Shown piece by piece: positions 24,484 through 36,709 of a DNA stretch of 64,000 nucleotides. Made by a program: the position numbers and the translations under genes. Below the pieces are notes generated by a model, which was given only the letters and a program-made list of their open reading frames with translations, had not been told where the DNA came from and searched no databases. Location of the stretch: NCBI GenBank assembly GCA_021397835.1, contig JAJFZO010000230.1, positions 8,225,707-8,289,706 of the forward strand, in the 5' to 3' direction. Origin of the DNA: Moringa oleifera (lineage: Eukaryota; Streptophyta; Magnoliopsida; Brassicales; Moringaceae). Each line of letters opens with the position of its first letter. Position 1 is the first letter of the stretch.

Positions 24484-27400
24484 TGCTGTGTAAATGAGTA
24501 GTCTTAATTTGTAACAACAGGAATCGATGGTGTGAGTGTTAATTCAAACCCTAATAAATTCATCTGCTCATATGCTATTGCTTTCTGTTTTTTTTTTTTC
24601 CTTCTTCTTTTGTCTGTTCAAGCTTGTTGCATTGATATTGATGAACTTACCAGACTGGTATACATATATATATGTCTGCTCAAGAGTCTCTTGCAATTAA
24701 TAAATATTTGTGTTGGTGAGTTCCTTATGCTGAAGCTGAATTAAGGATTTCTCAAGCTTGAATTCTTTGTATAAATTTAGTACTAACTGCCGCAAACTTA
24801 TTCGTCATCTCTAGCTTGCTTCTGGAGCCGAAGACATGATTGGATTATTTCTCTAAATATTTCTGGGGACAAATTGTATGCAGTTTCTTACATGCATGTG
24901 CCTTAAGTTTGCATCTGTCAGAAAGATATTCCATTGAAATTAGCACCAAGAATTAGGCTTCTTCTGTGAAGGATACATGTCTTTGACATCATAAATGGCC
25001 AAACTTCCTGAGTAAACTCTAGCGAGAAAGGGTGTTATATCATTTTGGCATCTGTAAGAAATCTATGATCACTCTTAGTAAAGAATTTGGAAACTGAGGA
25101 AAAGAAATGTCTACACCTGAAAATCTAAGATCCAAATTTAGCCGGGGAGTTAGGGTTCTATATGGGTGAAGAAAGCTCCTAGCTAGCTCGATTGTGCTTT
25201 TTATGCTCATCTCATCCTCACAGTTTATCTATATGGGTACATTATTAATTATAGGTATAGCAACTTCCTCGAATTCACAGTTTTATTGGGTTCTTATTTA
25301 TGGATTCAGATCTTTATATCTAAACTATGGTGACCTTTTAAAGAGAGATCAATAGCCAATATATTTTACAAGAAAAATACAATTTTAGATAAGATCAACA
25401 CAAACCCAGATCAATAAAGGATCTTCTTCCCTCAAATTTATATATCATACTCTTCTTTATGTATGTGTTTATGTATCACTATCATTATTTTCTGTGATCG
25501 GTAATCAGTATCAAAATATATAGACTCTTCTGCTTTAGTACTACACTAGTTTCTTTTTCATTGGGCCGGTGTGAGTGAACAGAATTAGGTATATATGTGT
25601 ATCTGGATCACTGTGTATAGATGCTGCATTGCCTTATCAGATAATTAGATTTGAGATACATGTCGAGCTAGCTGCATCCATGGGCTAGCTATAAATTAAC
25701 ATATAGGAGAGATTAGGATGTGGTCATCTTCAACCGAAATATGGAAATTAAGCAGTAATGATCAGTTCTCTAGCTATATATATAGCACAGGCAGATCTTA
25801 GACATGGATGCCTACCAACCGTAAGCCATATGCATCTTTGTATATTCATCACCACTGAAGGAGCTTTCATTAATTAATTAACTCTTATACAGTGACATAA
25901 TTAAAATTTTTTATTCAGATGAGCTAAATTTTTATCAGGATGGATTAAAAGAAAGTTTAAACATTTTTTAGATAATAAAAATATAAGTTCAAAAATATAA
26001 ATAAAATTACATTTCATAATATTTTTTTTAAAAATTTACTCCGGATAGCCCTCAGATACCTTCACCACTCCTTATATCATGCATGGTCTTGGAGATTTGA
26101 TGTTATTATGTTTCCAGAAACTGATAACTTATAAATCTGTCCATATGGACAATAAATTAAAGAGTTTTACATCATTTATTATTTGTTATCTTCTTTAGAA
26201 GAAAAAATATATATTTATAATTTATTCTATTAAAGTAAATAACAACATAAATAAAATACATTTTAATCGTTTATTTTATTAACTTGTAAATCAACACAAT
26301 TTAAATAAATAAAAATTAATATTGATCATAAATTCAGATACTTCTCATTCAGAGTGTTTATCTAAGCAATACATATTGTCATAGAAATGTGTTCTCTTGA
26401 TATACTGACTGTTACATATGTGTCATTTTTTTTGTTTTAGGGTTCCATTAATCTTGCCTATTTAGAATAAAATATGAGACGAGACCATGAGTAGTGTTTG
26501 TTTTTCTCCGTATAGTACATTAGCACTTCTCCGTGGGATTAATGAAAAGTACCAATAGTCATATGGTTTAATTAATTAACTATAGTCTCTAAGAAATTCA
26601 AGACGACCTACTTCACCCTATATTCGTTAAGCTTTTGCTGTTGTCAACTATGGATTGTAGGATATATAATTGATCACAGTTGTAATGTGATCTACATTGT
26701 ATGCCTTCACATGCCGATAATTATCAATGAGTTGTTGGGTAAATTATGGTCATAGTCAGGTTTGAAACGGTTGACTAATCATGAATTGGGTACCCATTTT
26801 TCCAAGCTATTGGAATCTTATCCCCATTAGTTAAACCAACTCTCTAGCTCAATTCATAAATATGGTAATTAACATGATAAATCGCCATCACCGTCTAAAT
26901 ATACCCTTAAAAATGAACATATGGGCAATTAATTCATTCCATAATGTGCCGGTGAACCGTATACTTGCACATTCTCTAAAAGCAAAAGCATTTGAACGAG
27001 TCCGTCTTAGAAAGTTTAAGAATTAATTAATTAATGGCTTTTGCCACTAGCTAGCTAGTAGCCTTTTTTTTTTTTCTTCAATCTCTTGCTTACACATATA
27101 TTATGTAGAGTTTTCTATTTAGCTAGGGCTTTAAAGTCGGTAAAGAGACTAATCAAGTGATTTCCAAGTCAATTTGAGGCTTTTAATTTCTATAGCATGT
27201 CAACGATTTAACCTAAACATGATTTAGCCTAAATATGAAAAGCTAATCAACAAGCATATCATTAACTATTCTCATATCGAAATCAAATTAAAAAAAACAG
27301 ATTGAGAGATATTATTCATTTTGGTATCTTAATTATTACGAGTTTTATTTTTTAAAATTATTAAAAACAACATTAATTAGTATCTCGTTAATTTTTATTA

Positions 27401-28620
27401 TATAATTTAAAGTTATATTTTTTAAATTACAGAAGATATAGGAGTTTATTTTTATATTATTTATGAAAAATCTTAGAATGATATAAATTCATTGAGAACC
27501 ATTCTACCTTGTAAAAGCAAAGTCTATGGAAACCCTAATCCGACAACGGGTTCATGTTAATTGAAATATATTACATGGCACAAAGAGGAGCAGAAACCCA
27601 GCACTAATGTTGGATACACAGCAAAACTTATCACTGCATATCGCTTAATTACCGATAACAAGCTGACACATCGAAGCTCATGCTACTATTTTTTCTTAAT
27701 TGATTACGCAAGTTGATAAAAAAGATGTTAACTTTACCAGCATAAAATGACACAAAATTCTCCATAAAATAAGAAATATTGTAGTGAGATCAAGTACGCA
27801 TGTACACAAGCTTCCATTTACACAGACCCTAAGACAACGATCCTGAAAACAATAATCGTAAACAACAAAGTTTATATACTAATGATTCTCTGTAAAGTAA
27901 AAACGAATATCCCTCTAGGAGAAGAAGCAGAACAGAAAATGGCCGCGACATAACACCAAGATTAATTCAAATGTGACAATCCGTCAACACAATTACCATT
28001 ATAAATACACAAAAGCATCGGTGATTAAGGCCTAAGGCAGGGAGACTTCCTAGTCGTGACAATGACCAAACGACGACTTTGCTTCCCACTTTTTCGTTTT
28101 ATATATTAAACCCTTAATTTTTCTAAGTCGCCGGATTAAATAATTGTCAATATAATCGTTTGTTTAATGTGACGATAATGACACTCACTAGCTAGAGAAA
28201 TTCTTTTGGCTCCGGGTACCCGACATTAGTCTTGTTGTTATTGTAGAAAGAATTGAAAGATCTTGTTTGTATTAGGGTGAAAGAGAGACGGGTTTGGTAT
28301 TAATCAATGCGTGGGTTATTCTGTATCCAGAGGGGGAAGCTACCCTAAAGTGGGATAATGGAATAATGAATCCATCCTACTGTTATTATTATTATTATTT
28401 TTTTGATGATTTCATATTTGTTTATGGCCTTATCATTTCAGTTAATTTATAATTTTTTCAAAAAAATATTAGTTTTTGCAGTGTTCTATGGAATATGTAG
28501 CATACCTACAAGCTACAGTAGTAATCATATGCTTATGTTTAAATAACGGTAATGATCATAGTGATATTAGTGAGCTTGATCAAGAAGTCCGGGCTTTTTA
28601 CAGGCCTACAATAAGCGGGT
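24484..28620. other. Long gene-free spacer
   Basis: The first ~250 bp are MYB 3' UTR, with AATAAA-like signals near 24554 and 24699. The rest has no open frame of note, no LTR or transposon protein, and no RNA gene I recognise. It contains ordinary AT-rich tracts (about 25890-26330 and 27290-27480). Confidence 0.5.
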
Positions 28621-29095
28621 CAACGAAGCCCATATTATGGCCCATCAATCTACAAAACCCGAAATCTTTTGTTAATTAGCTAAAGATCCATTAAGGAGCC
28701 CGGACTTATTGTGGTCCAGGTATTTGGCTTTTGGGCTAGAAAGCCCAGACCATATCCGAAATAATTATCTGTGTGCCGATGAATAAGTCCAAATCCGAAA
28801 TTATATGGGCAGAATAGTTGGTCTATTAAGGAACTCCTTTTGGGCTTTTATTGACCCTCTATGCTGGCTGAAGGAGCCCATATCATGGGCCAATCAATCT
28901 AAAACCCGAAATCATTAGGGCCGGGTGATATCTAGAATTTTGGGCTACCTGGAGATATTTGATAGGCCTAAGTATTGATTATGAGGCCTAGGCCATTTGA
29001 GTTGTAGTCAATTATCATGCGGAGGCCGGAAAAGTAAACGGGCGGAAGGGTCCCAAATCATAGGCCCATCAACCTGCAAACCCTAGACTGGGGAA
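28621..29095 (+). promoter_or_regulatory. Promoter with repeated GGCCCA (site II-like) motifs and a telo-box-like element
   Basis: Three imperfect direct copies of a block of about 45 bp (about 28626-28668, 28872-28913 and 29048-29092). Each joins a GCCCA or GGCCCA motif to CATCAAYCT and an AACCCGAAATC or AACCCTAG tail. Extra TGGGC/GCCCA motifs lie between them (for example at about 28731, 28742, 28804, 28850, 28952). The last copy ends with AAACCCTAG, a telo-box-like sequence, about 40 bp before the ATG at 29127. TCP-bound site II motifs plus telo-boxes are typical of constitutively expressed nuclear genes for ribosomal and organellar proteins. Confidence 0.6.
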
Positions 29096-29126
29096 AAGGC
29101 AAGAATTAGGAACATAGAGAGAGAAG

Positions 29127-30499
29127 ATGAGGAAAAGCACAAGTGGCAGAGCCAATGGCGCTTCCGGCGTCCACTGTACTGCCTTCCACTCGGACATTTC
29201 AGGCAAGACCTTTCCTGTCCATTTGTTTTTTTATTTAGTCTAATTAATTTCTTACCTCTGATTTATTAAAGCTGCTTTTGCATAAAATGAGTCATTCTTG
29301 TTGATTGAGCTTGGGCTTCAATGAAGCATTTAGCTATGAAGCTTCTAATATTCCTGTACCGAGTACAAATCTAATCTGAGCCTTAATAGTCTTAGGTGCT
29401 AAAGTATTTGTTGGATATGTTAAGGAAACTTTTCATTGTTCGTTGCACTGTAGTTTCTCTCTGAAATAAATATTTCTGATGTTATTAGTTCTGTTGAATG
29501 TTTCTTTGATTGTTAGTACATTCAAATTGCTGCTTATTAGTATATTCAGAGGAAGCATCTTTATGCATAGAGTATGGCTTGGTTTTATTATGTCGTGCAA
29601 GTTTGCAATCCCTGTTGAAACTTGTTAAGGGGTATTCTGTACAAATGAAAGCATATGCTATTTTGAGGAGGATGATATTAGAAGGAAGCATCAAAGTGAA
29701 ATCCTGAATTGGACGTTTTATGGGAGTAATGTCTTTATGCATAATATTATCTTCTACCTGTTGTACAGATCAAATTGTGCCAATCCTCTAGGCTTCATGG
29801 GTTCTCAAGGTTAAATTGCCATCACCAAATCTCTCCTACATTTTCCATGAGAAAAAAAATGGCACAATTTGCTGAACCAAATAGAATCAGAGAACAACTG
29901 AGTGTTGCCACGGAAAGGCTAAGGGAGGCAGTCCCTCGCCCAGTGAAAGATGTTCCTTGGAAGAAAGCGAAGGATATCCTCTTCCAGCAACTTACTCTTC
30001 TTGGGGAAAAGGTCTTGAAGTGGTCTCTTGTAACATGGTTCATTTTGAGTTCTATATCAGATGTCATATTCTCTATCTCTGCAAACCAAGAATTGATAAT
30101 ACCACTTGGTCTTCTCATTGGCTGCTTGGTTGCTGATTTCTTGAAGGAGACATCACAAGAAATGCTTCACAACCCAAAGGTATAACCTATCTCTGCACCC
30201 TTAAAATTATGAGTTTTTCTGCTCCATGTTTGAATGCAATTGCATTTGTTTGCTAGTACTTAACCTGCAATATTCTTTAACATTATCATTCTCTTCAACA
30301 GGGAAGTGGTTTAAAAAGACAACTTTTAGGCATCTGTAGCTTCTTTGTTTTTGTTAAGTTCATCTCTGGATACTTTGGGCTGCAAACAAGGTTATTTCTT
30401 TTGCATGTTGGAAATGGTGGGTTGATGCAAGTTTTGTGGCTGTGGAGAAGCTTACTGAAAGAAGAAGATGCTCCACTGGCTGAAGATGCACAAGATTAA
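29127..30499 (+). CDS. Small plant membrane protein of unknown function (three predicted helices)
   Basis: Two exons are firm: an exon ending at 30179 (open back to an acceptor at 29768) and 30302-30499, joined in phase 0 by a GT-AG intron. The likely main start is ATG 29859 (MAQFAEPNRIREQL) or ATG 29847, giving 172 or 176 aa. Hydrophobic helices are evident around WSLVTWFILSSISDVIFSI, LIIPLGLLIGCLVADFL and LLGICSFFVFVKFISGYF, with a charged acidic C-terminus (EEDAPLAEDAQD). I do not recognise a named domain; similar proteins exist in plants as uncharacterised membrane proteins. An upstream ATG at 29127 opens a first exon whose donor is ambiguous: GC at 29203 gives a short upstream frame that stops, while a weak GT after 29215 would fuse in frame to an N-terminal, transit-peptide-like extension. 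Targeting is therefore unresolved. Confidence 0.7.
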
Positions 30500-30989
30500 T
30501 ATTTTTTCTGTACATTCAAAAGCTTCTGTGTAACCTCTGCCACTTTTATATCGTTGAACCAAATGCATAATTGATACAAGTTTGTAAATCTTTCCTCTTC
30601 TTGATAATCTAACCTCTCCATTTTCTTTAATGAATTTCACACTTCTCGCATACATTACTTTCTTATAATCAGGAATTAGAGAAATATCTGAAGTCCCAAG
30701 GCTTTCAGCTTGAGATACCCATTAACACGATAGCAGATAAAGGATGCAAGTCAAGAAATGAATTCATACACAAAATGTCTGCTGCTTTGACTCTCATAGA
30801 GCATGTTTAGTCAATAAAATCCGGTTACTTCATCAATTTTTAAGACCAAATATTAGATTTAAAGTAAACTTGATGCAGAGCAATTATGAGGTTCATTGTC
30901 TAAACGCTCAAAAATACATTCAAAACTTTTTTAAAGCTCTTTTTTTTTCATAATCGATATATAAGTATTTAAATATTTTGTATAGAATT

Positions 30990-31748
30990 AATTTAGAAAA
31001 TCAGAAGATTGATATCAACAGTTGGATAGAATAGATCTTGTTAGTCCAAAAAGTGGAATCTTATAAATACCCTTTCAATGTGTCAATCAATTTCAAAAGT
31101 TTAAATAATATTAAAAAGTCTTCTCTTTATTAATGAGTTCCTTCCAATTCTTTCAGAACTTCAAAATCTTTTTTTGAAAAGTTTTAAAATCCTTTCTAAG
31201 CTTGCTTAGCAATTCATTAGCAAAAAAGTTGCTTTAGCATTACATGGGTAAGCCTTCGAAACAATAAGCCCGTGACGATTAGTAATATAGAACATGACCA
31301 ATATGCATACATTCCAAGTTTGCCAAGCGCCCTAACCTCTTAGAGGCGAGTTCTCAATGACCAAGATGCGATTGGTACAGGAAGAGGGTGGCAAGCCGAT
31401 TGCCCGATTGGATTTATGACCCCTCCAAGCTCTGACGCTAAGTGAAAGGTCGAATCATTAATAGGAGGGGTAGGCAGGGAGCAGAGATGATCAAAGTTAG
31501 ATCAATTCTGAAAAGTTCTGTCATTGGTGCATGTACGAGGGTGAGCATGAAATTGAGCGGGGGAGGATACCACAACTCGTTGTTCTGCAAGTGTGACCAT
31601 AAGGATGGCAAACAGAGATGGGGTTGATTGGTGTGCTAATAACGTTCATAAGTGACTTTTGATACTGTTATTGTATGTGTAAAGGTTGGGCCTTGAGAAG
31701 GTGCCACACGATCTCAAAGTCGTTGCGTCAAGCTCTTGGACTGTGACA
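30990..31748 (+). repeat. 5' LTR of the gypsy element (left boundary approximate)
   Basis: The right end is set by the primer site at 31751. The TATA-like CTTATAAATACCC near 31050-31062 also occurs in the 3' LTR, in the same position relative to neighbouring shared blocks. The left boundary is not resolved. Confidence 0.6.
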
Positions 31749-32589
31749 AGTGGCATCAGAGCTAAAGTTTGGCACATCACCAAGGCCACACAAGGAACAA
31801 GACAACTGACATGGAGTTGCTTAGGAGCAAGTTCATGGCATTAAGGAGACTAAGCCAGTTAGCAAGAAAGGTAAGCCCAAAACTTCTAACCTCGATGCTA
31901 TCGAAACTCGTATTGTAGGCTTGGAGCAATCTATGTCCACAATGGAGGAGACATTGATACTCCGTGTGACTGAGTAGCTAAGTCGATCATTATGGAGTTT
32001 AGCCAAATCCTTCGCGAGGAGATGGAGTCCATTGTTTGTGAATTCACAAAGAAACTTTTTGGTCTACACTCTTTTGTTGAGCGAGATTCGTGACATTCAC
32101 ATCGAAATCATGGACAAGCCCACACTTGTCAGAAGATCAAGTTCCAATAAGCAGTGGTAATGCTAGCACCATTCAAGTTTCTAAGTCAGCTACATACACT
32201 GTGCACAGAACATTATGGAAGTCTGATAATTTCTCATTCTTTGGAGGCTAAAAATGCTAAGGGATGATGCCTCTCAGGTAAGTACACACCAATCTATCTT
32301 CACGATTCAATCCAATTATCGTGGTGACGCAAGCACAACAATGTGGCTAAGGGCTTGTGAACTATTGGCCCTCGGCATGACTTCAAAAGAGAGGTGAGAA
32401 AACAATTCTCTTCTAGTGATACAAAAAAAGCATGCGATCACCTCCATTGAATGAAGCAAACTGGTTATGTGCGAGATTATATGAAGGAATTCACTACTTT
32501 GGTCTTTGAAATTGAAGATATTTAGAGAAAGACTCCCTCTTTTACTTCATGGATGTGGGTTCGAGTTGAACGGCGAGGTGTGAGAACAC

Positions 32590-32838
32590 TTGATAACGTT
32601 ATTGCTGAAATTGAGTCGCTTACTGACTACAGCCCATCTAGGGAGAAGAAGGGAAAGTATGACAAAGGCTAGGGAGAAAGCATCCACGAATAATCAAGGG
32701 CACAAGAATGATGAACATGGGAAAGCTTCATTCTACAAGAACGACAAGACAAGTGAAAGTAAGTCCGTTCCTCCTAAACCTACAATCTCATGTTTTATTT
32801 GTGATGAACCATATTGGATGTGGGACTACCCAAAATAA
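32590..32838 (+). pseudogene. Gypsy gag fragment with zinc knuckle remnant
   Basis: An open frame ending CFICDEPYWMWDYPK. The family pattern is CxxCxxxHxxxxC; here the first two Cys remain, but the His and final Cys are missing or substituted. The preceding Lys/Glu/Asn-rich linker is typical of gag tails. Confidence 0.65.
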
Positions 32839-33339
32839 AGGCCCTTAATGTCATCGTGAGCCAAGGTGAGGAAGCCAATTCTCAAAAATAAGTTGGATCA
32901 TCACGCATCTTGAGCATTAAAAGGAAGCTCATCTACCACCACATCAACCAAGAAAGGCTTAATATTCGTGGACATCAACATTAACGAAAAGTGAAACCGA
33001 GCATCTTGATCTCACTTCGCTAACAAAAAGTGGCTCTGTAAAAGCAGTCAATATCTGTAAGACTTGGAATGTGAAGTAGGCATCTAGACTTCTCGGTAAT
33101 TCCCATGGATGAATTTCAAGTTGTCTTGGGCATGAAATTATTTGGCAAGGCACTTGTCTTCCCACTTGCCGCAGTTAATACTCTGCTTATAATGAGCAAA
33201 GACCAAGCATAGTTGGTGCCAACAAAGCGACGTATGGCTAATTTAGAATCAAAGGCATTATCTGCACTACAATTTGCAAGGGGAGTAAAGTCAAGCCAAA
33301 GTTTTGTTGCCACTATACGCAAGTTTCAACGATGAAGGT

Positions 33340-33965
33340 ATGTCTTCTCGTGATCGCTTACCTACTTTTATTCAAATTGTGCTTAGAGAGTATCAAGATG
33401 TGATGCCCAAGAAGCTACTAAATAAATTGCCACCAAGGCAAGAAGTAAACCACAAGATCGAGTTGGAGCAAGGAATCAAACCTCTAACTTTCTCTTATCG
33501 CATGGCACCTTGTTAAGAAAGCAGGTTCAAGATCTTTTAGATGCAGGACACATTCAGCTATCGAATGCACCAGACAGGGCACCTAAGTTACTTTAAAAGA
33601 AAAAGGATGGCCTGCTTCTGAGGTGTATTGACTATCGAGTATTGAACAAGATCACCATCAAGAACAAATATTCAATCTCGCTGATTCAAGATCTCTTCAA
33701 CCAACTAGGTAAGGCACCTTACTTCTCAAAGCTTGATTTAAGATTGGGATACTACAAAGTACAAATTGCATAAGGAGATGAGCCAAAAAAGATGTGCGTA
33801 ATGAGATGTGAAGCTGTTGAATTTTCAATGATACTGTTTGGTCTCACTAAGGTCGTTATCAATTGTAATTCTCTCTACTCTCATGACGATACCTTTCATC
33901 CTTTCTTGGATCATTTATAGTAATTTACTTGGATTACATAGTGATTTATAGCACCACGCTTTAAG
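33340..33965 (+). pseudogene. Gypsy reverse transcriptase remnant
   Basis: Successive frames give FREYQDVMP-like LREYQDVMPKKL, PRQEVNHKIELEQG, a [20 protein letters not shown] block, a [12 protein letters not shown] block (usually DLRSGYHQI) and YLDYIVIYS (about 33926-33952). The last is the YxDD active-site motif with the second catalytic Asp changed to Tyr (TAC at 33935-33937). Stops separate the blocks, so the enzyme is dead. Confidence 0.85.
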
Positions 33966-35879
33966 AACATGTGCAGCATCTCAAGAAGATCATCAAAGTA
34001 CTTCAAGATGATGAACTTTATGTAAAGCAAGAAAAATGCATGTTTGTATAACAAGAGGTAGAGTTCTTATGGTACCACATTTGGAATGGAAAACTTGTGA
34101 TGGATCAAGTCAAAGTAAAAGTCATTCAAGATCAAGAGCCGCCCACAAGAATCCCTGAACTGAGATCTTTCCATGGGCAACTCAACCACTACCAATGCTT
34201 TATCAAGGGATACTCTGCAAAGACTGCACCTCTCACCAATACACTTGAGAGAACTCAAGCATGAAATTGATCTAAGGAGTGTCACCAACCACTTGAGGAG
34301 TTCAAAAAGATTGTCTCAGTGATGACTTTGCCATTGGAGGTTATCTTATGCAAGAAGGATACCACATTGCTTATGAGAACCGAAACCTCCATGACACCAA
34401 GCGATGATACATGACGCAAGGAAAAGAAATGATTGTCACCGTCCATTGCTTGCGATCTTGGAGGCACTATTTGCTCGAGTTGCACTTTCTCATGCTAACT
34501 GATAACATTGCCACTAGCTATTTCAAAAAAGTAAAAGAAACTTCGCTCAAAGCAAGCATCGTGGCAGGACTTCTTTCACTGTAGCCATAAATGCAAGACG
34601 ATGTTGAAACCCACATGCAAACTTGTCCAATACGTCAACAGGATAAAGTGGAACATTAGCAACTCATTAGATTATTAAAGCCCTTACCCATCGCTAAAAG
34701 ACAACAAAGTGTGTAAATAAATTTAATTGTGATTTTACCCAAATCATGGTTGTGATTGATTGATTTAGCAAGTATAATTCATTATGGTCTTACCCAAATC
34801 ATGATCGTGATTGATCAATTTAACAAATATTTCAACTTTATGTATCTTTTTACAATTTGCACAGCAGAAAAAGTTGCTCAAGTTTTTTTTAAAATGTGTT
34901 GAAATTATGAAAAATCTCACGAAGTATGGTAAATGACCGAAGCTCTCAGTCAACAAGTCGGTTTTGTTTAGAGTTTTTCAAGCTGATGAGTACCAATTTT
35001 AACTTCTTCATTAGCTTTCAATCCTAAAGCGTTGGACAAACAGAACAAATTAATGGACTACTTGATATATACATAAAGCATTATATGAACGCACATCCAA
35101 AAGATTAGATAAAATTATTAGACATAACCAATTTTTTTATGATCTTCAATGACGTGAGGTCATAAGAAGTCCATTTGACGTTGTAATAGAGCAACCCATG
35201 ACATCGAACGTCGTTACCTAAACATATGGAGAAAAGAGTCAACTATGCGTAGCTAAGAGAGGAATGACATGAGCAAGCAAACATCACGACAACATTGCTT
35301 AGAGAAGATTACCCAAAAAAATGAGAAAATGAACCAACAACAAAAACGAAGCCTTGAGTTTCAAATATGAAACTTACTAAACTACTCTCCCATAACAGTT
35401 CAAGTCCCAATGCAAGGTTCACAAAAAATTAGTCCAAAGATATGAAGGCTCATTTTCAACCATCTAAGCATGTGAGTCAAATCTGCCACCAAGTACAAGT
35501 CCCGATCTTTGATGTAAGTTTTCTCAAACCCATCCAAGCAAAAACCAATTGATTTTGACAAGAAAATAAAGTACATACTTGTCGATAGAAAAGTTCCAAA
35601 AAAGAGAATCTCTAATCATACGAAGTATTTGATCAGATGAAAAAACCTTCTTGATAACGAGACAAGCTAGCAACATGAAAATACCTTATAACAATTTGAT
35701 AAACACATCTGTCGCTATAATGACGAAAACCTACCAAAAACAGCATAACAATAAGTGAAGAAAAAATATCACAAGCCCAAGTGTCAAACCAAACATATTA
35801 ACCTATTCCATTTATGAGACCCATTATCTAAAAAATAAAAAATGTATCATTCCCCAAAACTCTCCTTTTAAGATTAATG

Positions 35880-36120
35880 TTAACCATTGAATAAAATAAT
35901 CTAACCTTCCATTGAGGATGTAAATTCTTATAAATACCCCTTTCCTATCCAGAGGCCTTCAAAAATCTACTCTCTAACGATAAGCTCTCATCAATTCTCA
36001 CAAAACCTCAAAACTTTTTGCCAAAATCCCAAAGCTCCTCCTAAACTTGTATAGCAACCCATAAAAAAGAAAGTTGCTTAAATGCCATACCATTAAGCCT
36101 CAAAATAATAGCGCGTGACA
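35880..36120 (+). repeat. 3' LTR (partial) of the gypsy element
   Basis: It matches the 5' LTR from about 31020 to 31275 and then stops being recognisable at about 36120, after GCGTGACA. The 5' LTR continues another ~470 bp to its primer site, so this copy seems truncated on the right. Confidence 0.6.
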
Positions 36121-36709
36121 TTATGCCCGTCATCTCTTTTAACCATATACAACCACTTCAAGGGAAGAGACCATCCAGACTTCCAACAGTATATAACACC
36201 ATTCTTCTCTCTTCTCTTTCAGAAAAAAATCCAATCAAGACAATATCAACACAGTATGAATATCCTTTGCAGTTCCTCCCCAACCCTGGGGGGGAAACAA
36301 TAATCCTTTTTGTTTCATCATCCATACATACAATTAAAGGAACATATGTGCATGGCTATGACTATAAACAACTCAAAATAAAGCCCCTAAACTGTGAAGC
36401 ACTAAAAGTTTCTGCCAACGGTTCAAACCAGCCTCCATGCTGCTACAGAGTTGATTGGAAATGTTCTCCAAGCAGTGTGTTCCCAGCAAGCATCATCAGT
36501 GTGGCAATCCATCAGTGCACAATATGAAGATTCCTAAAAAAATGTGAATTATGTACAGAGTTTGAGCTGAGTTTGCTTTGTATTAGGTCCATGTCTCTCC
36601 AGAGTGAAAAGCAAGTTGTTCTCTTACTTGGACATGCTGTTTTCCTAAAAAGTTAATCACAGCAAGCCAAGAATTATTTCTGTCACTAAATAGATAAATA
36701 TCTCCTAAA
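36121..36709. other. Spacer and 3' UTR of the OSCA gene
   Basis: Between the truncated gypsy LTR and the stop codon of the minus-strand OSCA gene. The open plus-strand frames here have no family features; the right part must be OSCA 3' UTR. Confidence 0.4.

Larger units (their letters stand above)
30850..36120 (+). mobile_element. Degenerate Ty3/gypsy LTR retrotransposon
   Basis: Read on the plus strand. Related LTR sequences occur at about 31020-31275 and 35905-36120; shared features include CTTATAAATACCC, CTTGTATAGCAACCCAT/CTTGCTTAGCAATTCAT, AAAGTTGCTT and CCGTGAC/GCGTGAC. A primer site TGGCATCAGAGC (31751-31762), close to the iMet-tRNA type, marks the end of the 5' LTR. Inside are a gag-like coiled region (31850-31980), a decayed zinc knuckle (about 32790-32835, CFICDEPYWMWDYPK), a protease-like stretch near 32960-33150, reverse transcriptase (33340-33960), RNase H (34300-34500) and integrase fragments (34590-34930 and 35400-35520). 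Many stops and frameshifts; the catalytic motif is damaged. The outer boundaries are approximate and the 3' LTR looks truncated. Confidence 0.85.
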
